Below are positions 34,554-43,578 of a stretch of 64,000 nucleotides of DNA, piece after piece. The notes under the pieces are model-generated. The model was not told the origin of the DNA, searched no databases, and saw only the letters and a program-made list of their open reading frames with translations. The stretch spans positions 1-64,000 of the forward strand of contig JANXMB010000128.1 in assembly GCA_025354865.1 (NCBI GenBank), written 5' to 3'. Origin of the DNA: Acetobacteraceae bacterium (GTDB lineage: Bacteria > Pseudomonadota > Alphaproteobacteria > Acetobacterales > Acetobacteraceae). Every line of letters begins with the position of its first letter. The stretch's first letter is position 1. Both the position numbers and the translations under genes were made by a program.

Positions 34554-37500
34554 TCAGGCGCTGACCTGCGTGCCGGCGCAAACCGAGATCCAGCGCGTTC
34601 CGTCGTGAAAAACCTCGACGCCGGTACCGGCGCCAGCGGCATCCGCCGGCTTTCGGCCGTTGGTGGCGAAGGCTTTCGCGCCTGCGCCCGGCGAGGCGGG
34701 GAGAGCGGCCACGGTATATGAAGGCATTACCGGTGGGCCCAAGAAGCGCGGCGCGATTGCATTGGTGCGAAAGATCTCGCGCCAGGTCGAGGATCCGTCG
34801 GAAACGACATGATAACGATCGTTCGGCCGAAGGACGACCGGGCCATTGTCGATCGCATCCGACCCGGTCGTCGCAATCGTTACGACAGCCGTGCCGATGG
34901 CGGTGAATGTGAAGCCAACCCCAGCCGGTACCGTGCTGGCCGCAGGGAGCGTGACGGTATAGGTTCCGCCGCCGGCCAGAAAGACGAGATCGCCAGCGAT
35001 ATAGTTGGGCAGCGTGGTATTGCCGCTCGCGACATATTGCCAACCGACAGTAATACCCTTACCGACGACATAGGACAGACTGCCCTGGTTCCAACGTAGA
35101 GTGCCTGTTGTGCTGTCGTAGGCCAGATTGTTATTGCCGCTCGGTTCGAAAGATATCGAATGCCCGGCTGCGAGCCGAATGGCCGAGCCCCCCGTCAATT
35201 GGACGGCATTGGTTGTGTCTAGAACCGAGCGATTGAAGGGAATGCCGACATTGAATACCGTCTTTGCCCGCCCGGACGATCCCGCAGCGAGGTAAACGCC
35301 GATGATATTGCTGACCTCGACCGGTGGGCCTGCCGGGTTATGTTGCTGCACAACAAGGGATTGGATCTGCCGATTATTGGCATCGTCCAGCCCATTCGCG
35401 ATGAGGTCCATTTCGACCGTCAGGGAGGCATTCGACCAACTGGACGGTTGCCCCGTGGTATCGCGCATTTCGAGGCATGCGGCCCAAAGTTGGGGTTGGG
35501 GTAGCGGTGCGCCGCTGCTGTTTGTCCCAATCGTTTGTCTAACAGTTTGTACATAGCGGCCGACATGCTGTGCCGGCGTGGTCGCGGAAGGTGTTTGCAC
35601 GCCCGTCCAAATCAGCCTGTCGAGCCCTCCCCAAACATAGTTGTTCGGGCTGTTATAGACAATGGTATCGGTCCGAGCATTCGCGATAACCGATCCTGTT
35701 GTGCCCCCGTTATGGTTCACAATATAGGATGAATGTAAGACCGCGAGATCGGACGGTTGCGAACTGCCGGCGGAAAATTCGCCTCCAGTTGCGGTGTTGC
35801 CCACCGCAACCCCGGGCAGGACCAGGGCTGCCGGGTTGGTGCCGGTCGGGATAGCGGACACCAGCGGCGTTCCATCGACGAGCGTAGTCCCGTCGACTGC
35901 CCATTTCACCCGTTTCGTTAACGACACACCCCATGCATTGGGGTTTTGGAGGACGGCTACCCCGAACGGCACATAGATGACCGAACCGGCGGGCGCAGCA
36001 AGATAGGCGGCTTTGAACGCGGCGGTATCGTCGGCCACACCGTTCAATAAGGCGTTGTATGGTGCGGCCTTAACGTTGATGGCTCCAGCGGCGTTGGTTG
36101 CCGTATCGACATACTGCTTGGTGGCCGCTCCCATCGGTGCGGTCGGCGATGCAGCCAATGTCAACGCTCCGGCCAGGGTACCCCCTGACAGCGGTAGCGT
36201 GGTCGCCACCTGCCCATCCACGTATTGCTTGGTAGCGGCCTGGTTGGCTGCTGCGGGGCTGCCGGTCAATGTCAACGGACCGGTAAGGGTCCCGCCATTC
36301 AGCGGTAGCGCCGCACCGACCTGGGTGTCGACATAGCGCTTCGTTGCTGCCTGAGCGACCGAGGTCGGATCCGCATTCAGCGACAGTGGCCCGGTCAGAG
36401 TGCCCCCGGTCTTGGGCAGCGCGCCAGCGACCTGATTGTCCACGTATTGCTTCGTGGCGGCTTGCAGAGCGGCCGTCGGATCTGCCGCCAGCGTTAAGCC
36501 GCCGGTGAGCGTATCGCCATTTCTGAGGATGCGCGCATCGGCGTATTGTTTGGTAGCGGCTTGCAAGCTCGACGTCGGATCGCCCGACAGAACTAACGAC
36601 CCTGTCATCGTCCCGCCCGCCTTCGGGAGGGCGGCCGACGCCTGGTTATCGACGTATGCCTTCGTCGCTGCCTGTAAAGGCGCTACAGGGTCGGCAGCCA
36701 GCTGCAACGCGCCGGTCAGAGTGTCGCCGTTACGCAAGAGCCTCGCATCGACATACTGCTTCGTCGACGCCTGCAACGGTCCGCTCGGATCGCCCGGAAG
36801 CGTGAGGGCGCCTGCTAGCGCTCCCCCAGTTTTGGGCAGGGAGAGAGTCGTCTGACCGTCGACGTATCCTTTTGTCGCGGCCTGCAACAGCCCCGTCGGA
36901 TCGGCTGCCAGAGTAAGTGGGCCGGTCATCGTGTCGCCGCTGCGCAATACTCTGCTGTCGACATACTGCTTGGTTGCAGCTTGCAGATTGGTCGCGGGAT
37001 CGCCCGATAGCGTTAACGCGCCGGTTACGGCCCCGCCCGCTTTGGGAAGCGCCGTCGCCGCCTGACCGTCGACGTAATTTTTTGTCGCAGCGTGCAGGGG
37101 CGCCGTCGGATCGGACGCCAGGGTTATCGGACCCGACAGCGTGCCGCCGACTTTTGGCAACGCTGTCGCAATCTGCCCATCCACATAAGCTTTGTTGGTC
37201 GCCTGACCGGCCACTGTGGGGGCGCCGTTCAAAACCAGCGGTCCGGCCATGGTCCCACCGGCAACCGGCAACATGTTGGCTGCAAGATCGGCCAATTTTA
37301 CGCTGCTGCTTGTCCCGGTCGGAAATACCAATGCCTGCGACGCATTGACATTCGCGACGCCAGGCAGACCGCTCAGGAACTGGCTGAAGGTCACCGAGGT
37401 GTTGGTGCCATTTTGACTGACTGGAATAACGTCGGTCGGCGCTGGCACGCTACCGGACGCAAGTTGGGTTACGGAAAAGGGCGTCGCCAGGGCCACAAGG

Positions 37501-37727
37501 GTGGACCCGGATAGCAACAGATTCGCACCGAGTGCGATAGTCTCGGGTGCGCCGATGCCGGAGGATGCGCGGCCCAGCAAAGTGCCTGCCGGGATAGCCA
37601 AGGTAGGCTGCACCCCGGCAAGTATTTTCGATCTGGTAATTTTGCGAGTCGTGCCATTTTGGCTGACTAAAATGACATCGGCGTCGGTGGCCGCAGTTGC
37701 GGGCGCAAGTTGGTCGATCGTAGGCAT
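34554..37727 (-). CDS. long phage tail fibre with YVD repeats
   Basis: 1057 residues. The N terminus (MPTIDQLAPATAA) shares the particle-attachment module of the FN3 fibre. Residues of about 155-560 form 11 tandem units ending in AATKxYVD, with PKxGGTLTGPLTL or RNGDTLTGPLTL cores, alternating in spacing near 37 and 33 residues; these are typical of trimeric fibre shafts. Next comes a region starting YNALLNGVADDTAAFKAAY, resembling the start of a pectate-lyase-like beta helix, then an FN3-like or beta C terminus. The likely role is host recognition. Confidence 0.85.
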   Translation of the reverse strand: MPTIDQLAPATAATDADVILVSQNGTTRKITRSKILAGVQPTLAIPAGTLLGRASSGIGAPETIALGANLLLSGSTLVALATPFSVTQLASGSVPAPTDVIPVSQNGTNTSVTFSQFLSGLPGVANVNASQALVFPTGTSSSVKLADLAANMLPVAGGTMAGPLVLNGAPTVAGQATNKAYVDGQIATALPKVGGTLSGPITLASDPTAPLHAATKNYVDGQAATALPKAGGAVTGALTLSGDPATNLQAATKQYVDSRVLRSGDTMTGPLTLAADPTGLLQAATKGYVDGQTTLSLPKTGGALAGALTLPGDPSGPLQASTKQYVDARLLRNGDTLTGALQLAADPVAPLQAATKAYVDNQASAALPKAGGTMTGSLVLSGDPTSSLQAATKQYADARILRNGDTLTGGLTLAADPTAALQAATKQYVDNQVAGALPKTGGTLTGPLSLNADPTSVAQAATKRYVDTQVGAALPLNGGTLTGPLTLTGSPAAANQAATKQYVDGQVATTLPLSGGTLAGALTLAASPTAPMGAATKQYVDTATNAAGAINVKAAPYNALLNGVADDTAAFKAAYLAAPAGSVIYVPFGVAVLQNPNAWGVSLTKRVKWAVDGTTLVDGTPLVSAIPTGTNPAALVLPGVAVGNTATGGEFSAGSSQPSDLAVLHSSYIVNHNGGTTGSVIANARTDTIVYNSPNNYVWGGLDRLIWTGVQTPSATTPAQHVGRYVQTVRQTIGTNSSGAPLPQPQLWAACLEMRDTTGQPSSWSNASLTVEMDLIANGLDDANNRQIQSLVVQQHNPAGPPVEVSNIIGVYLAAGSSGRAKTVFNVGIPFNRSVLDTTNAVQLTGGSAIRLAAGHSISFEPSGNNNLAYDSTTGTLRWNQGSLSYVVGKGITVGWQYVASGNTTLPNYIAGDLVFLAGGGTYTVTLPAASTVPAGVGFTFTAIGTAVVTIATTGSDAIDNGPVVLRPNDRYHVVSDGSSTWREIFRTNAIAPRFLGPPVMPSYTVAALPASPGAGAKAFATNGRKPADAAGAGTGVEVFHDGTRWISVCAGTQVSA
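36010..37250 (-). repeat. tandem coding repeats of the fibre shaft
   Basis: Eleven DNA repeat units of about 99-111 bases encode the AATKxYVD array. Recurrent segments such as the TACTGCTTGGTGGC-type codons for TKQYVD make this stretch prone to recombination and to assembly error. Boundaries are approximate. Confidence 0.75.
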
Positions 37728-37796
37728 GGGATTAATCGTCCCCTACAGCGGGAATATGCGACGTACAATTCAAGATTGGTAATATCGTAATGAGTA

Positions 37797-38282
37797 TTAC
37801 AATGTCGCCACGACCGGATTGCCATTTTGGTCGGTTAAGACGACCCCAGCACTGGTCTGGATCGCGTTCGCGGGGATCGGAGGCACCGACAATTCCAGGA
37901 CAGGCAGTAAAACGCTGCGTTGGATCGCGCGACCATTCGTCGTCGTAATGGAAAGCGTGATTGTATAGACCGTGCCCGCTTGCCCGCCCGCGAGCCACAA
38001 AATGGCAACGGTTCCGTCCACGCCGACGTTGTTGACGGTGAGATCGCCCGGATTCGACGGCGCGACCGAAACGTTCAACGTTGCAATCGTATCGGCGGAG
38101 TTACCGAGGACTGCCGGAGCGATGTCCAGTTGGTAGTCCAGGACGTCCTGCGGGTCTTTGGTCGGCCAATTGAGCGGGGCCGGTGCGGCCGCAACCGAAC
38201 CGCGCGGTACAGGTACGAATGAGTCGATGACGACCGAACGCGCCGAACTGGGCTTCCAAACATATGTAACGGCATTGGTCAC
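37797..38282 (-). CDS. fibre-tail adaptor-like phage protein
   Basis: 161 residues, beta-rich, no cysteine. The N-terminal half includes WPTKDPQDVLDYQLDIAP, a pattern found in small proteins annotated as phage fibre-tail adaptors that lie between a glycine-rich fibre and the main fibre. An immunoglobulin-like beta region follows (GTVAILWLAGG, YTITLSITTTNGR). The position between two fibre genes agrees with such a role, but it rests on weak family resemblance. Confidence 0.6.
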   Translation of the reverse strand: MTNAVTYVWKPSSARSVVIDSFVPVPRGSVAAAPAPLNWPTKDPQDVLDYQLDIAPAVLGNSADTIATLNVSVAPSNPGDLTVNNVGVDGTVAILWLAGGQAGTVYTITLSITTTNGRAIQRSVLLPVLELSVPPIPANAIQTSAGVVLTDQNGNPVVATL

Positions 38283-38308
38283 AGGGCGAGCCTCCTAAAT
38301 ATTTTCGA

Positions 38309-39562
38309 TTACCATCTCACGACCACAAACCCACCTGCGCCAGCGGCGCCGGCGTACGGGGTGGATCCTGTCGCGCCGGTTCCGGCGCCGGAGGCACCGC
38401 CACCTGGAAACAGTCCGTTTACACCGGTCGTTCCGCTATTTTGGGTGCCACCCATCGGAGCGGCGCCGCCCATGCCCCCTTGGCTTCCCGACCCGGCCTG
38501 GCCGGTCGATCCGCTTAGATTGACATCGCCGCCGACCCCGATCCCTGGCGGCGTGGCTCCGTTCTGGGGCGATGCATTGGTCGCGAGGTAGTTGAGGCTG
38601 CCGCCTACGGCGCTGACAAACGTGCCGAAGCTCGAAGTTCCGCCAGCAGTGGGAGCGGACCCGCCGCCGGCACCCGCGCCGCCGCCAGCGCCGATCCCGA
38701 CGGCGATCTGTTGCCCCGGACTTAAATTGGCGATTCGTTTCTTGGCGTAACCACCGCCAGAACCGCCGCCGCTGGGCGCGCCGCTGCTGGAGGCGAAAGT
38801 GCCCGAACCGCCACCCCAGAGCTCGACTTCGACCTGGGATACGCCGTTCGGAACGACGAATGTCCCCGACGATGCAAAGCTCTGCACCCCCGATCCAAAC
38901 CCTGGCCGGAGCATGGGCAGTTTCCATAACTGGGCTGGCGAGCCGACGGCCGGAACGATCGAGGACAGCTCGATCGTGGACTGACCGTAGGATACCGAGA
39001 TTGTGTATAAAGGCACCCAACCTGCGTCGGTCGTCGGCACGACCTGCGATCCAGAAGCGGCAGGAATTCCGGGCTTTAGTTGCAACTGCACTTGCTGAGA
39101 CCGGCGGGTCGCCTGTGGTTGCCCAGAATTGGCCGGACCGGAGTAGGGCTGCGACGGGTTGGCCGCATTGTAATAGGGTAGAACGACTGGGTTACTGTCG
39201 CTCTCTTGCAATGTGGCTTCGATCAGATAAGCGATCGACTGCCCGGGTGCGGTCGGCGCCGGCAGCATAAATTGTGCCGGACCCGAAGCGATCCCCATTT
39301 TCACCAGTGGCGTGCTCGCATCGGCGGGCAGGGAACCGTAGGGCGCGACGTCGACAACAGACATTTGCGTGAGGCTGCCTGCCGACACTGTTATCGACAT
39401 CGACGACGGTACGCTCGGTGCGCATGTCAAACCATCGACGACCGGATTGTTGCCCAATACCATTTGCGCCAGATAGCCCAGCGCAACCATGGCATTTCGA
39501 TTGGTCGCGAGCATGTCGGTGTCGAGTGGGATACCACCCGGGTACACCATAATCCTGTCCAT
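38309..39562 (-). CDS. glycine-rich phage tail fibre/adhesin
   Basis: 417 residues. The N terminus (VYPGGIPLDTDMLATNRNAM) is a baseplate-attachment type seen in phage fibre proteins, followed by a beta domain. From about residue 225 the protein enters a beta-sandwich start (GVQSFASSGTFVVPNGV), then about 160 residues dominated by Gly, Ser and Ala, ending GGFVVVRW. Gly-rich tips of this sort form polyglycine-II-like receptor-binding heads in several phages. It lies directly downstream of the gpI-like gene, where P2-like phages keep their fibre. Confidence 0.78.
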   Translation of the reverse strand: MDRIMVYPGGIPLDTDMLATNRNAMVALGYLAQMVLGNNPVVDGLTCAPSVPSSMSITVSAGSLTQMSVVDVAPYGSLPADASTPLVKMGIASGPAQFMLPAPTAPGQSIAYLIEATLQESDSNPVVLPYYNAANPSQPYSGPANSGQPQATRRSQQVQLQLKPGIPAASGSQVVPTTDAGWVPLYTISVSYGQSTIELSSIVPAVGSPAQLWKLPMLRPGFGSGVQSFASSGTFVVPNGVSQVEVELWGGGSGTFASSSGAPSGGGSGGGYAKKRIANLSPGQQIAVGIGAGGGAGAGGGSAPTAGGTSSFGTFVSAVGGSLNYLATNASPQNGATPPGIGVGGDVNLSGSTGQAGSGSQGGMGGAAPMGGTQNSGTTGVNGLFPGGGASGAGTGATGSTPYAGAAGAGGFVVVRW

Positions 39563-39588
39563 TTTATACTCACTTCGGTTTTAGGGGA

Positions 39589-40275
39589 TTAATTGGCGAT
39601 ATTTGTCCAGGCGACGACGCCGGTGGGGGCGATGCGTGCCACCTCGGTCATGATTTGCCCGTCGCTCAGGTGACCGTCGATAAGGGTCGCATCGACATAC
39701 TCCAGCGCGCCGAGACCATAGGCGCCGTCGTGACAACCCCAACCGGACGCGTTTGCGACGCCGTTCCCATGGGGTCGGAGTACCGTTACAAAAAACTGAA
39801 ATGGCAGAAAGAGATTGCCCCATCCTCCTCCGACCCCGTAACCGACTCCGCCGCCGATCCATGCGCCATTCGTGGACCAGGTCGCGTAGCCGCCGGTATC
39901 GCTGGTATTGCGGGGTTCGAAGATCGACGGCGGCCGACCCGTAAGTTCGGTTAAACCCTGGGTCAGAGCCCGTCGCGTCGCGAGCGGCCTTAGGATATTC
40001 CGCTTTATTGTTGCTCGAAACAGATCGTCGGCTTGTCCCTCGGGCCGTCGCAGCGCACTCTCGAAGAAATCGTAGGCGAACATGTCTAGCCAGATCCCGG
40101 TCGTCGTGGCCAATCGAAGTTGAACCCGAGCTGATTCCAGGAGTTGAAAGGATTGTTCCCATCCAGCGCCCAAGGCGGTCAGAAGCGTATCCAAAATCGG
40201 TGCGGCATCGCCGAACCATCGGGACGGCAAGACCGCTTTCAGACGGCGCACGATATCTTTGCGATCGGTCGTCAT
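39589..40275 (-). CDS. phage tail protein, gpI-like baseplate component
   Basis: 228 residues beginning with a helical region (RRLKAVLPSRWFGDAAPIL, LLESARVQLRLATTTG) and ending in a Gly/aromatic-rich segment. The gene immediately follows the baseplate J gene with one base between, as gpI does in P2-like and equivalent genes do in Mu-like tails. Such proteins complete the baseplate wedge and connect fibres. The assignment is mainly by position and general pattern. Confidence 0.7.
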   Translation of the reverse strand: MTTDRKDIVRRLKAVLPSRWFGDAAPILDTLLTALGAGWEQSFQLLESARVQLRLATTTGIWLDMFAYDFFESALRRPEGQADDLFRATIKRNILRPLATRRALTQGLTELTGRPPSIFEPRNTSDTGGYATWSTNGAWIGGGVGYGVGGGWGNLFLPFQFFVTVLRPHGNGVANASGWGCHDGAYGLGALEYVDATLIDGHLSDGQIMTEVARIAPTGVVAWTNIAN

Positions 40276-40276
40276 A

Positions 40277-41401
40277 TTACTGCACCGTAACCGATTGAGC
40301 TCGGAATATCTGGTATTCTGACCCGACGAGGTCGGATGTACCGCTGTTGATGGCTATACTGGAGATGTTGGAAATCGGATTTCCGGATCGGTAAGCGGTC
40401 TCGATAATGCGCGTTACCGACAACGTGGACCCGATTTCCAAGCCGTCGATGTAGTCGGAAATCGCATTCTTTATCGCGCCGACGGTCGCGGTGTCGATCG
40501 TCAACCCTCCCGCAGCGAGGGAAATGGCCACGTTGACCGGCACGATTTCGGCTTGCCGAACGGCGAACGTCGAACCGATCGGACGGACTTCGTCGATGAC
40601 CTGGTAAAGGTTCCCACGGAGCGTATCGGTTAACAAGTCGGTTCCGTCGTCGGCGATCGCCAGAAAATGGCCGGGTGCCCAGGTCCCGGTCGAATCCCGG
40701 TTCTCGAAAATCTTGAAGCGCAAATTGCGCTGTAGCGAACGTATCGCGTAGGCCACAGCCGCGGTCGTTGCTTGGGATCGGCTGTTTATGTAGTCGCGAA
40801 ATCTCGCGCGAAACTGCGCGTCGGACTCGGCATCGAATCCGCCGGACAAAGCATACGAGTTGGATACGAAATCCAGGCCAGGAACGGCCGAACCTAACAC
40901 GGCTATCGAACCAGCCGCGACGTTCCCATGTGCACCCGCTACCATCGCGACGATCGGCAAATCGACCGACGCGACCCCAATTGGGACGATGTAACTATCG
41001 TTTGCCGGTTGCCATGCAGGATGGCTCGTGTCGGCAACAACCGTGAAACCAATATTGTCGACCAAGGCTTTGGCGACGGTGCCGGCCGGGATGAAAAGCA
41101 CGATACTTGCCGACAAGCGGGAGAAGGTTGCCGTACCCTGTGCCTGGGAGGCCGGCTGGCGGGCCAACGAAAAATCGCCCATCCAGGTATCGAGATCCCC
41201 TCCGGTGCTGGTAGCGGCGCGGGTCATCTGGAGGGTCTGCGCGATCAGCCACTGCATCCACAAGCCGATGGACGCATTAGCTTCCAAGATGGCCCGCAGC
41301 ATGGAGCCAGGCGAGAGATCGATCAACTGACTTGCGGAAGTTTGGACGGCAGCCGACATTCTTTGCAATAGTTGCTGGAATGTCTGAAAAGACAATTGCA
41401 T
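40277..41401 (-). CDS. baseplate J family protein
   Basis: 374 residues of the Baseplate_J family: an N-terminal helical region with LIDLSPGSMLRAILEANA, the TWMGDFSLARQPASQAQGT segment, the central PAGTVAKALVDNIGF and NVAAGSIAVLG beta region, and the conserved SGGFDAESDAQFRARFRDY helix. In contractile tails this forms the baseplate wedge ring. It is in P2/Mu order, after the gp25-like wedge and before the gpI-like gene. Confidence 0.92.
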   Translation of the reverse strand: MQLSFQTFQQLLQRMSAAVQTSASQLIDLSPGSMLRAILEANASIGLWMQWLIAQTLQMTRAATSTGGDLDTWMGDFSLARQPASQAQGTATFSRLSASIVLFIPAGTVAKALVDNIGFTVVADTSHPAWQPANDSYIVPIGVASVDLPIVAMVAGAHGNVAAGSIAVLGSAVPGLDFVSNSYALSGGFDAESDAQFRARFRDYINSRSQATTAAVAYAIRSLQRNLRFKIFENRDSTGTWAPGHFLAIADDGTDLLTDTLRGNLYQVIDEVRPIGSTFAVRQAEIVPVNVAISLAAGGLTIDTATVGAIKNAISDYIDGLEIGSTLSVTRIIETAYRSGNPISNISSIAINSGTSDLVGSEYQIFRAQSVTVQ

Positions 41402-41405
41402 TTTC

Positions 41406-41786
41406 CTACCCCGTTATGGGTATTGAAATAGAATCCTGAGGACCATCCTGAACCGTCGAATATCGGATCGTTACACCGAACGTGCCTAGTCCAGGCGCAC
41501 CAAGCGTCGATACGGCGACCTCGGGTCCGGGCATTCGACTGACGGCGGCTTCCATCAGAACTTGCGTGTGGACAACGGCTTTAATGCGTCCATTGGAGGT
41601 GGTGCCACCGATAAATCCGGGCAATCCGGCCCCATAAGACGAATCCCAGATGTAGTCGCCCGGATTGGTTAGCAGGCGCCGGATAATGCGCTGTTTCGTT
41701 ACCAGAGAGCCTGACGCGATCGCTAAATCGCCGGTGGGACCAACCTCCAGATCGCCGGCCCATCGATGCCCGATGTCGATAATCAT
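41406..41786 (-). CDS. gp25-like baseplate wedge protein
   Basis: 126 residues. Recognisable features of the gp25/gpW-lysozyme-like wedge family are DLEVGPTGDLAIASGS, the KQRIIRRLLTNPGDYIWDSSYG core and a terminal beta pair. In P2 and Mu this protein anchors the sheath to the baseplate. It lies 4 bases after the spike gene and 4 bases before the J gene. Confidence 0.85.
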   Translation of the reverse strand: MIIDIGHRWAGDLEVGPTGDLAIASGSLVTKQRIIRRLLTNPGDYIWDSSYGAGLPGFIGGTTSNGRIKAVVHTQVLMEAAVSRMPGPEVAVSTLGAPGLGTFGVTIRYSTVQDGPQDSISIPITG

Positions 41787-41789
41787 CGA

Positions 41790-42305
41790 TCAGTCCGTAT
41801 TATTCGGTTGAGATGTAGACGAGCCGGATGCAGTGTTATGTCGATGTTCATTGTAAACACCTCGTAGATGGGCAAGAGAGCCATGGCGGTCGTAGACATC
41901 GCCATCGACATGCAGGTCGCCCGCAATAGATACTGTACCGTCGGTTTTCAATTTCAGACTGGCTCCGGATTTGTGCACGATCCAAAATTCACCCGCAGTT
42001 GCGGCTGGCGGTGCAGCCCGGTTCGAATAAGCACACCCGACAATGACTCCGTGTTCGGCATTGCCTTCCTGCGATATGGCAAGGACCTGGTCGCCGATGG
42101 CGAGCGGGCAGACGATGCCCCAACCAGAGCCGATCCATGGAGACAGCACAGGTAGCCAACCGGTAATCGTGCCCTCCGGTTGAAGCAAAACGCGCGCCGT
42201 GTAATTCGTTGCATTAAAAGAAGAAATAGTACCGAAACGGGGTTGGGCCAGCGTGCGATCCAATTTGGCGGCCTGGACCCGAAGTGCGTCGAGAAGTCCA
42301 TTCAT
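41790..42305 (-). CDS. baseplate spike protein (gpV-like)
   Basis: 171 residues. An N-terminal OB-fold-like region (RFGTISSFNATNYTARV, GDQVLAISQEGNAEHGVIVG) is followed by a beta-helical stalk (LKLKTDGTVSIAGDLHVDGD). The tip carries EHRHN near the C terminus, consistent with the iron-binding HxH apex of gpV/gp45 membrane-piercing spikes. The short length matches a Mu/P2-type central spike. Confidence 0.85.
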   Translation of the reverse strand: MNGLLDALRVQAAKLDRTLAQPRFGTISSFNATNYTARVLLQPEGTITGWLPVLSPWIGSGWGIVCPLAIGDQVLAISQEGNAEHGVIVGCAYSNRAAPPAATAGEFWIVHKSGASLKLKTDGTVSIAGDLHVDGDVYDRHGSLAHLRGVYNEHRHNTASGSSTSQPNNTD

Positions 42306-42350
42306 GGCGGGTATCGTCCGGAAATGCGGCTCTTGAATCCCAAGCCGGGA

Positions 42351-43403
42351 TCACGTTGCCAGAGTTGCTTGAATCGTCTGGGTAAAACCCGAGTTGCTCC
42401 GAAAAATGCGGGCGATACGTGCGATCTTGAATGGCCGATCGAAAACCGTATTGCTCCCGACCAGAGTGAAGTGCTGCCGTGCAGTCAATGTAAGGTCGGC
42501 GGGCATTTTGAAGTGGACGGATAAAGCGTCCCGGGCGATAGTTTTGGCGATTTTGGTTGCTAAGGTTCGGGCGGTCTTAGATTGAAGGTTGGGCTGTATA
42601 ACCGCGTAGCGACGGGGCGATCGGGCCCCGGGGGGGCCGGTATAGCCATCCCCGTTCGACGCAAATGTCTCAGTCACGGCCTCTTGCTGCGCCGAATGCC
42701 AGCTCATAACCGTCAGATCGACACCATCGGATAGCGGCAATATGCGGTTCATTCTCAGGTCGATCAGGTCGTCATATGCGATCGACAGGATAGATTTCGA
42801 GGTATCCGCATTTGGTTGGAAACAGATCGTGTCGCCCGACATGTATAAATCGCAATCGGCAGTCTGCGCGAGCGTGACGAGCATATCCCAGTCTGTCGAG
42901 ACTTGGGCGAATTGGGTCAGCGCCAAGGCGGTCGTGTCGCTTTCGTATGTGCGCCCGGCGTAAGGTCCGTCAGCGGCGAAGGTCGTCGTCAACCCGTGCG
43001 CCTCGGCAATATTAGCCGTGATTTCTCCAGGTGTTCGGTTTTGGAAATTGGAAAATGTCCTTGTGTCCAAGAGGGAAGCGGACAGGTCCCGCCCTTGCAG
43101 AACGACGAAGCCCGCAATCGGATGGATATGGACTGTGTCGCAATACCCCTCGATCAGATCGATAAATGGATCGACCGGACTGAGAGACGCCTGGATTCTG
43201 ACGCGAACGCGCGATACCGACGCCCAATAGGACGCATCGTACTGGGTGATTTCCTTAAGCGATATCGCGATTGCAAATGTCGCCGCACCGAACGAAGCCG
43301 GATGTACAATTGCCGCGTTATAAGGAAATACACAGACCGTGTCGTCCAGCAGGGCCCTTATTTTGGGGAGCCGGATGGTCCCTGGGTCACTGCTGAACGA
43401 CAA
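42351..43403 (-). CDS. phage late control gene D-like protein (baseplate hub)
   Basis: 350 residues of the gpD/Mu gp44/T4 gp27-like hub family. Hallmarks are a first beta barrel, the DLIEGYCDTVHIHPIAGFVVLQGRDLSASLLD-type segment where the hub strand pair lies, RTPGEITANIAEAHGL, and a C-terminal domain with LTLTARQHFTLVG. The hub forms a trimer linking the tube and spike. The start overlaps the gpX gene by 17 bases, which is common in tail operons. Confidence 0.82.
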   Translation of the reverse strand: MSFSSDPGTIRLPKIRALLDDTVCVFPYNAAIVHPASFGAATFAIAISLKEITQYDASYWASVSRVRVRIQASLSPVDPFIDLIEGYCDTVHIHPIAGFVVLQGRDLSASLLDTRTFSNFQNRTPGEITANIAEAHGLTTTFAADGPYAGRTYESDTTALALTQFAQVSTDWDMLVTLAQTADCDLYMSGDTICFQPNADTSKSILSIAYDDLIDLRMNRILPLSDGVDLTVMSWHSAQQEAVTETFASNGDGYTGPPGARSPRRYAVIQPNLQSKTARTLATKIAKTIARDALSVHFKMPADLTLTARQHFTLVGSNTVFDRPFKIARIARIFRSNSGFTQTIQATLAT

Positions 43404-43578
43404 CGCCGCCTCCGGCCGTCCGGTCGACTGGCGGAAGGGCCAATGTCGTGATGCCTGAAACCATCGGATCGCTGAGGCGGTTCAACTGGGCGATGCGAAT
43501 CCACTGCGTTGCGTCGCCCAGGTATTGTGCGGCGATCTGAAATAAATTCCCCGACACAATTGTGATTCTCTCAGTCAT
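43387..43578 (-). CDS. LysM-like tail protein X
   Basis: 63 residues. The pattern ERITIVSGNLFQIAAQYLGD followed by WIRIAQLNRL is a LysM-type fold as in P2 gpX and Mu counterparts, which sit between the tail tube and hub proteins. It starts exactly at the end of the gpU-like gene and overlaps gpD, so the three are translationally coupled. Confidence 0.82.
   Translation of the reverse strand: MTERITIVSGNLFQIAAQYLGDATQWIRIAQLNRLSDPMVSGITTLALPPVDRTAGGGVVVQQ

Noticed and set aside
36010..37250. Regular repeats as a CRISPR array
   Set aside because: Units are in-frame coding repeats without conserved repeat/variable spacer structure.
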